Assembly: GCF_039614715.1 (NCBI RefSeq)
Contig: NZ_CP154857.1
Location: 2,852,001-2,916,000, forward strand
Length of the DNA stretch: 64,000 bases
Direction: 5' to 3'
From: Microbacterium sp. AZCO
GTDB lineage: Bacteria > Actinomycetota > Actinomycetes > Actinomycetales > Microbacteriaceae
Shown here: piece by piece, positions 26,990 to 34,840 of the stretch
Layout: the number at the start of each line of letters is the position of its first letter
How positions within the stretch are numbered: the first letter of the stretch is position 1
Notes under the pieces: generated by a model
What the model was told of the DNA's origin: nothing
Databases searched by the model: none
Seen by the model: only the letters and a program-made list of their open reading frames with translations
Translations under genes and position numbers: made by a program

Positions 26990-27963
26990 GCGGGGCTCCC
27001 TGCGGGGACGACGGCGGCCTTCGGGGCGCGGCGCGGCTTCAGCTCGATGCGGGGGTCGAGCAGGGGATAGACGAGGTCGACGGCGAGGTTCGCCAGGACG
27101 AACACGGTGGCGGCGAAGAGCACGACGCCCTGGACGACCGGGATGTCCTGCTGCTGCACGGCGGATGCCGTGACCCGGCCGATCCCGGGGCGCGAGAAGA
27201 CCGTCTCGGTCACGACGGTGCCGGCGAGGAGCTGGCCGATGATGAGGCCCGTCATCGTGAGGGCGGGAAGGGCCGCATTGCGCAGCGCGTGGCGCAAGTG
27301 CACGCGCGGCCGGCGGGCGCCCTTCGCCCACGCCGTGTCGATGTAGGGCTCGCGCAGCGTCGTGTCGAGGCTCTTCGTGAGGAGCTGGGCGATCACGGCC
27401 CCCGTCGGCACCGCGAGGGTGATGGCGGGCAGCACGACCGAGAGCGGCCCGCCGTCGCCCACGGCGGGGAAGAGCGGGATCGTGAACGAGAACCACTGGA
27501 TGAGCAGCAGGCCGAACCAGAACGACGGCACGGCGACGCCGAGCGGGGGCAGCCCGACGAGGAAGTCCGAGAGCGCGCGATTGCGCGTGTACGTGGCGAA
27601 GAAGGCGATCCCGCCGCCGAAGACGACGGCGAGGACGAAGCCGACGACCGCGATCTGGGCGGTGGGCGGGATGGCCTCGGCCAGGATCTCCGTGACGGGC
27701 CGTCCCGTCACGATCGAGGTGCCGAGGTCACCGTGCAGCACGTCCGCCAGCTGCCGGAAGTACTGCACGATGAGGGGCTGATCGAGCCCGTACTGCTCGC
27801 GCAGCTCGGCGAGCTGATCAGCGGTGACGTCGCTCGCGTCGCCGCCCGCGAGCAGCCGAACGGGGTCGGCCGGCAGGGCGTACAGCACGAGGAACGAGAC
27901 GGTATAGGCGGCCCACAGCACGCCCACCGCCTGCAGCAGTCGCCTGCTCAGGTAGCGCAGCAT
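26986..27963 (-). CDS. Peptide/nickel-type ABC permease (DppB-like)
   Basis: The 325-residue membrane subunit starts MLRYLSRRLLQAVGVLW, the usual opening of this family, and has six predicted spans. ADPVRLLAGGDAS and YGLDQPLIVQYFRQLADVLHGDLGTS (in parts) are conserved. It ends with VYPLLDPRIELKPRR. A GGAGGGGAAG ribosome-binding region supports the chosen ATG. It is the first gene of the 11-gene minus-strand train that ends with the oxidase gene at 13791. Confidence 0.94.
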   Translation of the reverse strand: MLRYLSRRLLQAVGVLWAAYTVSFLVLYALPADPVRLLAGGDASDVTADQLAELREQYGLDQPLIVQYFRQLADVLHGDLGTSIVTGRPVTEILAEAIPPTAQIAVVGFVLAVVFGGGIAFFATYTRNRALSDFLVGLPPLGVAVPSFWFGLLLIQWFSFTIPLFPAVGDGGPLSVVLPAITLAVPTGAVIAQLLTKSLDTTLREPYIDTAWAKGARRPRVHLRHALRNAALPALTMTGLIIGQLLAGTVVTETVFSRPGIGRVTASAVQQQDIPVVQGVVLFAATVFVLANLAVDLVYPLLDPRIELKPRRAPKAAVVPAGSPA

Positions 27964-28106
27964 CCACTTCCCCTCCGTGTCGCAGGCCCGTGGGATCGGG
28001 CCCGACCGACACGCTCTCAGGCGCGGAAGGGGCGTCAGCCGGCCGGATGTCACGACCGGTCATGACTCGTCACGAGGGGTCACACGGAGCTTGCGGGCAC
28101 GCCGAA

Positions 28107-28137
28107 CGCCGCCGACCGGCGAGGCTGGTCGGCGGCG
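28107..28137 (-). terminator. Hairpin after the CMD gene
   Basis: A perfect 11-bp stem (CGCCGCCGACC with GGTCGGCGGCG) encloses a 9-base loop, 13 bases past the stop of the carboxymuconolactone-decarboxylase-like gene. It separates that gene from the downstream ABC train. Confidence 0.6.
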
Positions 28138-28150
28138 GTAGAGGGAGCGG

Positions 28151-28501
28151 TCAGTGCTGGTGCGCGACGGCCTGGTCGGCGAACTTGAACGCGAGACGGC
28201 CGTGCGCGTAGCCGCCGCCCGCGCGGATCGCCGTCGCGACCCACGCCGCCTCGGCGAGCTCGGCCTGCGTCGCACCGGCGCGCAGCGCACGCTCGGTGTG
28301 ACCGTCGATGCAGTAGACGCATTGGGTCGTGATGCCGACCGCGACCGCGATGAGCTCGCGGAACTTCAGCGGGATCTCGCGGCCCTCCTGCGCGAAGACC
28401 GCCTGGTCGAACTGCAGGAAGGACTTCAGGATGTCGGGGGTCTCGCTCTTGTAGACGCGGTTGTAGGTGCGGTCCTGTTCGCGGTCGAAGTACTCCGCCA
28501 T
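28151..28501 (-). CDS. Carboxymuconolactone decarboxylase / AhpD-like protein
   Basis: The 116-residue protein is a small all-helical CMD-family member. The redox motif CVYCIDGH (C-x-x-C-x-x-x-H) preceded by ELIAVAVGITTQ is the AhpD-type catalytic site, giving probable thiol peroxidase or disulfide reductase activity. The family forms trimers or hexamers. A ribosome-binding site AAGAGGAGC lies before the ATG. No obvious partner gene such as ahpC is adjacent. Confidence 0.85.
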   Translation of the reverse strand: MAEYFDREQDRTYNRVYKSETPDILKSFLQFDQAVFAQEGREIPLKFRELIAVAVGITTQCVYCIDGHTERALRAGATQAELAEAAWVATAIRAGGGYAHGRLAFKFADQAVAHQH

Positions 28502-28591
28502 GTGTGCTCCTCTTGCCGGATTGCGATCGTTCGACCCTGACACGCGAGAGGAGGGGTGGGCGCCGCGGAGCGCAACACTTCGACGCGGAAG

Positions 28592-28771
28592 CTACCCGAG
28601 GACGTTGAGCACGACGATGACGATCGCGGTGATGATGCCGACGCCGACGAGCGAGAAGAGGAGTCCGTACAGGATGCCGCGTCCGGCGTTGAGCCCCTCG
28701 CGCTCCTCGCGATGGGGCCGGGGCTGGTCGGGTGTGCTCACGTCGGTGGTGCTTTCGGTCTCGAGGTCCAT
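28592..28771 (-). CDS. 59-residue single-span membrane microprotein
   Basis: This short gene encodes 59 residues. A hydrophilic, charged N-terminus (about 30 residues, MDLETESTTDVSTP...) precedes one hydrophobic span (ILYGLLFSLVGVGIITAIVI) that reaches the C-terminus. A textbook ribosome-binding site GGAGGT lies 8 bases upstream of the ATG, and codon use matches the window. The family is not recognised. It sits between the CMD gene and the MarR gene. Confidence 0.75.
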   Translation of the reverse strand: MDLETESTTDVSTPDQPRPHREEREGLNAGRGILYGLLFSLVGVGIITAIVIVVLNVLG

Positions 28772-28855
28772 AAGAAGAGACCTCCGACCGGGCTTTCCAT
28801 GACGCGATCCGCCGAAATCCGCCCTCAGCGCGGCGGAAATCGGCTCGTCGCCTCA

Positions 28856-28925
28856 CGAACGCGGCAGTTTCCTGCGACCGCTGCGTCGCGCGACGGCCGC
28901 GCTCGCAGGAAAGTGCAGCGTTCGG
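28856..28925. repeat. Dispersed 70-bp palindromic element, copy A
   Basis: An imperfect inverted repeat with arms of about 25 bases around a short GC loop. The right arm reads GCGCTCGCAGGAAAGTGCAG and continues CG. A second copy lies at 40860-40929; the right arms are identical over 22 bases, while the left arm here has four differences. It lies 85 bases past the stop of the MarR gene. Placement and structure resemble REP/BIME-type elements or a mobile terminator. Confidence 0.8.
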
Positions 28926-29010
28926 TCCGGCGTCCACGCCGGAGCGCGCGACGGCGGCGCGGCCGGGAGCGCGCGACGGAGGCCGCGCGGGAGCGGCCGA
29001 CCGCGGCGGG

Positions 29011-29523
29011 TCAGGAACGGGCGTCGGGACCGTCGGTCATGAGCAGCCGCAGGAGGTGCACGAGCGCCGCGCGCTCGCGATCGCCGAGCGGGGCGAGCGC
29101 CTCCTCCTCCCGGCGCGCCAGCTCGCGCATCGCCGAGTCGACGCGGGCGGCGCCCTCATCGGTCAGGCGCACGAGGACGCTGCGGCCGTCGCGCGGATTG
29201 CGCTCGCGCTCGATGAGCCCGCGCTCCATGAGACTCGCGAGCCGCGCCGACATGCCGGCGCTCGAGGTCATCGTCGCCTCGATGAGCTGCGCCGGACTCA
29301 GCTGGTGCGGCGGATCGGCGCGGCGGAGCGCCGCGAGCACGTCGAACTCCCACGCGGCGAGCCGCGCGACGCGGAAGGCGCCGGCCCGCAGGCGGGAGAG
29401 CCGCGCCGCGACGCGGCGCAGCCGCGACATGACGTCGAGCGGCGTGAGGTCGACACCCGGCAGACGCTGCGACCACGCGTCGATCAGCAGATCGACCTCG
29501 TCGTCTCGTTCGCTCCCCGGCAC
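29011..29523 (-). CDS. MarR family transcriptional regulator
   Basis: The 170-residue protein has the winged-helix core LSPAQLIEATMTSSAGMSARL followed by the wing ERNPRDGRSVLVRLTDEGA, given here in parts, and flanking helices for dimerisation. It resembles regulators of drug or phenolic response. It is encoded 54 bases after the helR stop on the same strand, and its target is unknown. It might control itself or the neighbouring small membrane protein. Confidence 0.88.
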   Translation of the reverse strand: MPGSERDDEVDLLIDAWSQRLPGVDLTPLDVMSRLRRVAARLSRLRAGAFRVARLAAWEFDVLAALRRADPPHQLSPAQLIEATMTSSAGMSARLASLMERGLIERERNPRDGRSVLVRLTDEGAARVDSAMRELARREEEALAPLGDRERAALVHLLRLLMTDGPDARS

Positions 29524-29550
29524 ACTCCGACCGTACTTGCTCGCGGCCCG

Positions 29551-29567
29551 GCGCCGCGAGGCGGCGC
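29551..29567 (-). terminator. Short GC hairpin after helR
   Basis: GCGCCGC and GCGGCGC enclose a 3-base loop, 10 bases past the helR stop. It is a perfect but short stem, so termination is possible but weak. Confidence 0.35.
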
Positions 29568-29577
29568 GGCGAGACCG

Positions 29578-31728
29578 CTACGCCGACGTCAGCACGACGA
29601 GCTGCTGAGTGGCCCGCGTCATCGAGACGTAGCGGTCGACGGCGCCCTCGATCCCGCCGCCGAAGCGGTCGGGATCGACGAGCACGACGAGGTCGAACTC
29701 GAGCCCCTTCACCGACTCGGGGCCGAGCGACCTGACGCGCGGACCGCCCGCGAACGACTCGTCGCCGATGACGCACACGACGCCCTCACCGTGGTCCGCC
29801 AGCCACTCCTCCAGGATCGCGTCGCGCGACGATGCGGGGCCGAACATCACCGGCACGCCGGTCGCACGGATCGACGTCGGCACGTTCGCATCGGGGATCG
29901 CCGCGCGGATGACGGGCTCCGCCTCGGCCATGACCTCCTCGGGCGTGCGGTAGTTGATCGTCAGCGATGCGAGCCGGCTGTCGCGCAGCCCGATCCGCTC
30001 GAGCCGCTCCTGCCAGGTCTCGGTGAAGCCGTGCCGCGCCTGCGCCCGGTCGCCGACAATCGTGAAGCTGCGCGACGGGCAGCGGCGCAGCAGCATCCGC
30101 CATTCGGCGTCTGTCAGCTCCTGCGCCTCGTCGACGATGATGTGCGCGAACGGACCCGCCAGGAGGTCGGGGTCGGCGAGCGGCACCGCGGCGTCGTCGT
30201 CGAGCGAGTTCACGAAGTCCTCGCTCCGCAGCATCGTCATGACGAGCATCTCGGAGTCGTCGGCGGCGATGAGCTCCTCGGCGACGCGCTCGCGCTCGGC
30301 CAGCTCGACCTCGCGCGTCGCCTCGCGCTCGCGTCGGCGCTTGGAGGCGCCCGGGTCGCCGAGGCGCTGCCGCGCGGCGTCGAGGAGCGGCAGATCCGAG
30401 ACCGTCCAGGCCGCGGCATCCTCCCTCTGCAGCGAGTCCACCTCCGACGCCGACAGCCACGGGGCGCAGCGGCGGAGGTATGCGGGCACCGACCACAGGT
30501 CGGCGACGAGGACGGATGCCTCGATCAGCGGCCACGCCCGCGCGACGGCCCGCCGCAGCGCGGCGTGCTGACCCACCGCGCGGCGCAGGCTCTGCCGCGG
30601 CACGTCGTCGTCGTCCACCTGGTCGACGAGGATGTCGAGGAGCGTCTCCCACACCTGGTCGCGCGCGTCGTTGTGCGGCGCGCCGGGCTCGGGCGACTCG
30701 AACGCCTCGGCCCAGTCCTCGGGCGTCAGCAGCAGGTCCGCCCAGGGTGTCTCGACGACGAGGTGCCGGGTCGGCGGCTCCTCGTACAGGCGCACGGCGG
30801 GCTCGATCGCCTCCACCATCCGGGCCGACGCCTTGAGCCGCGCGACCGCGGGATCGGCCTCGACGCGAGCGCCGGGTCCCTCCGACACGAGATCGCGCAG
30901 TGTGCAGACCTGGACGCTCTCCTCGCCGAGGCTCGGCAGCACGTCGGATACGTACGCGAGGTACTGCGCGTGCGGGCCCACGAAGAGCACCCCGCCGCTC
31001 CCCTCGCCGAGCCGCGGATCGGAGTAGATGAGGTACGCGGCGCGGTGCAGCGCGACGACGGTCTTGCCCGTGCCGGGGCCGCCGTCGACGACGAGGGCGC
31101 CGCGGGACCGCGCGCGGATGATGGCATCCTGATCCGCCTGGATCGTGCCGAGCACGTCGCGCATGCGCGGCGACCTGCTCGTGCCGAGACTCGCGATGAA
31201 GGCCGACTGATCGTCGAGCGCGGCGTTGTGCTCCAGCCCTTCCGCAGTGAAGACCTCGTCCCAGTAGTCGCGCACGCGTCCGCCCGACCAGCGATAGCGG
31301 CGGCGGCTGAGCAGGCCCTCGGGCTGCGCGTGCGTCGCGGCGAAGAACGGCTCGGCGGCCGGGGCCCGCCAGTCGACGAGGAGGCGCCGCCCGTCGCTGT
31401 CGACGAGCCCGAACCGGCCGATGTAGACCGGATCCGACCCGTCGTCCGGGACGATGCGGCCAAGCACGAGGTCGAGACCGAACCGACGCAGCGCGCGCAG
31501 TCGAGCGCCGAGGCGGTGCACCTCCAGGTCGCGGTCGAGCGCGGCCTGCCCCTCGCCGACGGGCGCAAGCCGCACCTCGTCGAGCCGTGCGGAGAGCTCC
31601 GCGATCGAGCGCTCCAGGCTCTCGCCGATCGCGGCGAAGTGCGTCTCGTCCGCCGCGATGAGCGCCGGAGCCGCTTTCGCGGCGAGGTTGTCGGGCAGGT
31701 CGAAGGGGCTGGTCGAGACGGAGTTCAT
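29578..31728 (-). CDS. helR: HelR/HelD-type RNA polymerase recycling motor ATPase
   Basis: The 716-residue superfamily-1 ATPase lacks the usual UvrD nucleic-acid role. HelD-class proteins push into the RNA polymerase channels and release stalled enzyme, and actinobacterial HelR also displaces rifamycins. An N-terminal antiparallel coiled coil (about 20-90) is followed by RYRWSGGRVRDYWDEVF, Walker A GGPGTGKT at about 216-223, HIIVDEAQELTDAEW (Walker B), and INYRTPEEVM and VLVDPDRFGGG in the second RecA-like half. AGGAG lies 9 bases before the ATG. The upstream palindrome at 31818-31836 matches the rifamycin-associated element, supporting the HelR assignment. Confidence 0.88.
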   Translation of the reverse strand: MNSVSTSPFDLPDNLAAKAAPALIAADETHFAAIGESLERSIAELSARLDEVRLAPVGEGQAALDRDLEVHRLGARLRALRRFGLDLVLGRIVPDDGSDPVYIGRFGLVDSDGRRLLVDWRAPAAEPFFAATHAQPEGLLSRRRYRWSGGRVRDYWDEVFTAEGLEHNAALDDQSAFIASLGTSRSPRMRDVLGTIQADQDAIIRARSRGALVVDGGPGTGKTVVALHRAAYLIYSDPRLGEGSGGVLFVGPHAQYLAYVSDVLPSLGEESVQVCTLRDLVSEGPGARVEADPAVARLKASARMVEAIEPAVRLYEEPPTRHLVVETPWADLLLTPEDWAEAFESPEPGAPHNDARDQVWETLLDILVDQVDDDDVPRQSLRRAVGQHAALRRAVARAWPLIEASVLVADLWSVPAYLRRCAPWLSASEVDSLQREDAAAWTVSDLPLLDAARQRLGDPGASKRRREREATREVELAERERVAEELIAADDSEMLVMTMLRSEDFVNSLDDDAAVPLADPDLLAGPFAHIIVDEAQELTDAEWRMLLRRCPSRSFTIVGDRAQARHGFTETWQERLERIGLRDSRLASLTINYRTPEEVMAEAEPVIRAAIPDANVPTSIRATGVPVMFGPASSRDAILEEWLADHGEGVVCVIGDESFAGGPRVRSLGPESVKGLEFDLVVLVDPDRFGGGIEGAVDRYVSMTRATQQLVVLTSA

Positions 31729-31817
31729 GCAGCGTGCTCCTGGAACGGCGGAACGGCGGTGGGCGGCCGGAAAGGCGGCGGGAGAGGGAGGCGGGGATCG
31801 ATTCTGCCCCCTGACGG

Positions 31818-31836
31818 GGCCCTTGCCGCAAGCCCC
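31818..31836. promoter_or_regulatory. Rifamycin-associated element (RAE)-like palindrome
   Basis: The 19-base sequence GGCCCTTGCCGCAAGCCCC has core CTTGC-C-GCAAG and differs at one position from the reverse complement of the RAE as I recall it (GGGGCTTGCGGCAAGGCCC). It lies about 90 bases upstream of helR and 35 bases upstream of dinB, over the probable -35 of dinB (TTGCCG) with TACACT 31848-31853 as -10. It could therefore act on both genes. Confidence 0.7.
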
Positions 31837-31870
31837 CACCCCCTCGATACACTGGAAATGCGGGGGCGAG

Positions 31871-32947
31871 ATGAACGACAGCCGACGGTGGGTGCTTCAC
31901 GTCGACCTCGATCAGTTCATCGCCGCCGTCGAGATCCTCCGGCGGCCCGAGCTGAAGGGCAAGCCCGTCATCGTGGGCGGTCGCGGCGATCCGACCGAGC
32001 GCGCGGTCGTCTCGACGGCCTCCTACGAGGCGCGGGAGTTCGGTGTCGGTTCCGGGATGCCGCTGCGCGTCGCGGCACGGAAGGTGCCGGACGCCGTTAT
32101 CCTCCCCGTCGACGCCGAGGCCTACACGGCCGCCTCGCACGAGGTGATGGCGATCCTCCGCGCGCAGCCGGGCGTCGTCGTCCAGGTGCTCGGCTGGGAC
32201 GAGGCGTTCCTCGGCGTCGACGCCGCCGACCCCGAGGCGTTCGCGCGGCGCGTGCAGCACGCCGTCCTCGACGGCACGAGCCTGCACTGCAGCGTGGGCA
32301 TCGGCGACACGCTCGTCCGCGCGAAAGTCGCGACGGGGTTCGGCAAGCCGCAGGGCGTCTTCCGGCTGACGGCCGACAACTGGCTCGAGGTCATGGGCGC
32401 ACGGCCCACCCGCGAGCTGTGGGGCGTCGGGGCCAAGGTGTCGAAGCGGCTCGAGACGCTCGGCATCCGCACCGTCACCGAGCTCGCGCATGCCGATGAG
32501 GCACCGCTCGTCGCGGAGTTCGGGCCCAATATGGGCGTCTGGTATCGGCAGCTCGGCCGCGGCGACGGCTCGAACGTCGTCGACGACACCCCCTGGGTGC
32601 CGCGCGGGCACGGCCGCGAGACGACCTTCCAGCAGAACATCGTCGATCCCGCCGACATCGAGCGGGCGGCCCTCGAGCTGTTCGAGCAGGTGCTCGCCGA
32701 CGTCACGGCCGAGGGCCGGCCCATCGTTGGGGTGGGCCTCAAGGTGCGCTATGCGCCGTTCCTCACGAAGACGTTCACCCGCAAGGTGACGGAGACGTTC
32801 GACCGCGACGTGGCGCTCGCCAAGACGATGGAGCTCGTGCGCGGCATCGAGCCGGACCGTCCCCTCCGGCTGCTCGGCGTGCGCCTCGAGATGGCGATGC
32901 CCGACGACGCCCGCGAGGGTCACACACCCACGCGCAGCGGGTGGTGA
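31871..32947 (+). CDS. dinB: DNA polymerase IV (Y-family, DinB)
   Basis: The 358-residue Y-family translesion polymerase has the metal-binding VDLDQF (D12), the second catalytic pair in GWDEAFL (D110, E111), steric-gate region and VILPVDAEAYTAAS. The thumb contains ELWGVGAKVSKRLETLGI (HhH), and the little finger runs from about 230 to 350. No clear beta-clamp-binding tail is visible. The start chosen is the ATG after GGGGGCGAG. No LexA-like box was found upstream; instead the RAE-like palindrome shared with helR lies there. This suggests possible control by rifamycin stress (inference). Confidence 0.9.
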   Translation: MNDSRRWVLHVDLDQFIAAVEILRRPELKGKPVIVGGRGDPTERAVVSTASYEAREFGVGSGMPLRVAARKVPDAVILPVDAEAYTAASHEVMAILRAQPGVVVQVLGWDEAFLGVDAADPEAFARRVQHAVLDGTSLHCSVGIGDTLVRAKVATGFGKPQGVFRLTADNWLEVMGARPTRELWGVGAKVSKRLETLGIRTVTELAHADEAPLVAEFGPNMGVWYRQLGRGDGSNVVDDTPWVPRGHGRETTFQQNIVDPADIERAALELFEQVLADVTAEGRPIVGVGLKVRYAPFLTKTFTRKVTETFDRDVALAKTMELVRGIEPDRPLRLLGVRLEMAMPDDAREGHTPTRSGW

Positions 32948-32957
32948 CGAAGAGGAT

Positions 32958-33176
32958 TCAGGATGCCGCGGCCCGCGGCACGCTCGCGCGCAGGCGCCGC
33001 CGCACGCGCCCTTCGATGAGGGTGGGGATGTAGTCGCGCATCCATACGCCGTCGAACTCGACCAGCTCCTCGGCCACGAGCTCGCGCACGGCATCCTCAT
33101 CGGCACCCGGGAAGCGGGCGCAGATGCGCGCGACGATGTGGAGGAGGGCCTCCCACTCGTCCGACGGATTCGTCAC
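32958..33176 (-). CDS. Small three-helix-bundle protein
   Basis: A predicted 72-residue protein, SDEWEALLHIVARICARFPG followed by acidic and amphipathic helices and an Arg-rich end. Small helical proteins with a similar layout (W-E-x-L, F-P-G-x-D, YIPTLIEGRVRRRL) occur widely in actinobacteria and have no known role. The GTG start is a guess; an in-frame GTG two codons upstream is equally possible. It is convergent with dinB, 10 bases apart. Confidence 0.55.
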   Translation of the reverse strand: MTNPSDEWEALLHIVARICARFPGADEDAVRELVAEELVEFDGVWMRDYIPTLIEGRVRRRLRASVPRAAAS

Positions 33177-33281
33177 GCTCACGACAGACAGGATGCGCCT
33201 CCTCGGCCGGAAAGTCATCCGGGGTTGACGGCGAGTCGTCACGCATGCGTGGGCTCGGAGGAGGCCTTGCCGCGGCATCCC

Positions 33282-34058
33282 TCACCCGAAGGTGTTGCCC
33301 CCGTTCACCGAGAGGGACTGCCCGGTGATGAAGCGCGACGCGGGCGAGGCGAGGAAGACGACGGCCTCGGCGATCTCGGCGGGCGTGCCCGTGCGGCCGA
33401 GCGGCACACGGTCCGCGTAGCCCGTCGTGTCGAGGCCCTCGTGGCGCTCGACGGGGATCCACCCCGGTGCGACGAGGTTGACGCGGATGCCGTCCGGCCC
33501 CAGTTCACGCGCCCACGAGCGCGTGAGCCCCACCATGGCGGCCTTCGCCGAGACGTACGTCGCGAACGAGGGGTTGCCGACCTCGACGACCTCGCTGCCG
33601 ATGTTGACGACGCTCCCCGCGCCCCGCGCCCGCATGCCGGGCAGGACGGCCTGCAGCAGGAGCAGCGGCGCCTTGACGAAGAACTCGAGCTGCAGCAGAT
33701 AGTCGTCCCACGTGCTCTGCTCGATGGGGATCTCGGGCTGCGGACCCGTCGCATTGTTGACGAGGATGCCCACCCCCGCCCCGAACCGTTCCTCGACGGC
33801 GCCGACCATCGCGTGGACGTCGTCCGCGTCGGTGACGTCGCCGCGGAAGACCTCGGCCTCTCCGCCCGCGGCCTCGACGGCGCGCAGCGACTCCTCGGCA
33901 CCCTCCCGCGACGACGCGTAGTTGATCGCGACGCGGGCGCCCGCTGCGGCGAGCGCGACGGCGATGTGCCGGCCGAGACCGCGGGAGGCGCCGGAGACCA
34001 GTGCGACCTCCCCGGACAAGGAGGTCGCACTGGTGGAGGAGTCGTCGAGGAGGCTCAT
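33282..34058 (-). CDS. SDR family oxidoreductase
   Basis: The 258-residue short-chain dehydrogenase has the NAD(P) motif SGASRGLGRHIA, NNATGPQP (NNAG-like), catalytic YVSAK (Y-x-x-x-K) preceded by a Ser in NIGSEVVEV, and the C-terminal ITGQSLSVNGGNTFG typical of 3-oxoacyl-ACP-reductase-like SDRs. The RYASS-type residues after strand 2 (NYASSREGAEES) suggest NADPH. The substrate is not evident. It lies 20 bases downstream of the ABC-2 permease gene on the same strand. Confidence 0.9.
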   Translation of the reverse strand: MSLLDDSSTSATSLSGEVALVSGASRGLGRHIAVALAAAGARVAINYASSREGAEESLRAVEAAGGEAEVFRGDVTDADDVHAMVGAVEERFGAGVGILVNNATGPQPEIPIEQSTWDDYLLQLEFFVKAPLLLLQAVLPGMRARGAGSVVNIGSEVVEVGNPSFATYVSAKAAMVGLTRSWARELGPDGIRVNLVAPGWIPVERHEGLDTTGYADRVPLGRTGTPAEIAEAVVFLASPASRFITGQSLSVNGGNTFG

Positions 34059-34078
34059 GCTCCGATTCTGGTGCCCGC

Positions 34079-34840
34079 TCAGCGGAACTTGCGCCGGTAG
34101 ACGAGCATCGCGACGACATAGCCGATCACGAGGATGCCGACGCACCAGGCGAGTGCCACCCAGATGTCGCCGCCCACGGGCTCCCCCGCGAGGAGGTTGC
34201 GCAGCGCGTCGACGATCGACGTCACCGGCTGGTACTCCGCGAAGAACCGCACCGGGCCCGGCATGCTCTCGGTCGGCACGAAGGCCGAGCTGATGAACGG
34301 CAGGAAGATGAGCGGATAGGCGAAGGCGCCGGCGCCGTCCATCGTCTTGGCCGAGAGGCCCGCGATGACGGCGAGCCACGTGAGTGCCAGGGTGAAAAGG
34401 GCCAGGATGCCGGCGACCGCGAGCCACTGCAGCACGTCGGCACCGGACCGGAACCCCATCAGGAGCGCGACGGCGATGACGACGACCACCGACGTCAGGT
34501 TGGCCACGACCGAGGTCAGCACGTGGGACCAGAGAACGGACGAGCGGGCGATCGGCATCGACTGGAACCGCTCGAAGATGCCGCCCTGCAGGTCGGTGAA
34601 CAGCCGCGCAGACGTGTACGCGACGCCGGAGGCGACGGTGATGAGCAGGATGCCGGGCAGCAGGTAGCTGACGTAGGGCACCGAGCCCGTGTCGATCGCT
34701 CCGCCGAACACGAACACGAACAGCAGCATGATCGCGACGGGTGTGATCGCGGTCGTGATGATCGTGTCCATGCTGCGGGTGATGTGGCGCAGCGACCTCC
34801 CGGTGAGGACGGCCGTGTCGCCGATGACGTGCGTGGTCAT
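34079..34840 (-). CDS. ABC-2 type export permease (DrrB-like)
   Basis: The 253-residue membrane protein has six predicted spans and the ABC-2 signature around LRNLLAGEPVGGDIWVALAW, with LLPGILLITVASGVAYTSARL before it. It belongs to the family that exports drugs, lipids or polymers with a DrrA-type ATPase, which is encoded upstream with a 4-base overlap. A PadR regulator heads the cassette, the typical layout of inducible drug exporters. Confidence 0.9.
   Translation of the reverse strand: MTTHVIGDTAVLTGRSLRHITRSMDTIITTAITPVAIMLLFVFVFGGAIDTGSVPYVSYLLPGILLITVASGVAYTSARLFTDLQGGIFERFQSMPIARSSVLWSHVLTSVVANLTSVVVVIAVALLMGFRSGADVLQWLAVAGILALFTLALTWLAVIAGLSAKTMDGAGAFAYPLIFLPFISSAFVPTESMPGPVRFFAEYQPVTSIVDALRNLLAGEPVGGDIWVALAWCVGILVIGYVVAMLVYRRKFR

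Noticed and set aside
31740..31870. LexA/SOS box for dinB
   Set aside because: No GAAC-N4-GTTC-like sequence is visible; the only palindrome matches a rifamycin-associated element instead.
29056..32499. Very long open frames (over 1000 codons) antisense to helR and dinB
   Set aside because: They are the mirror of high-GC codon bias, with Arg/Ala/Gly-rich sequence, no domain and full overlap with convincingly conserved genes on the other strand.
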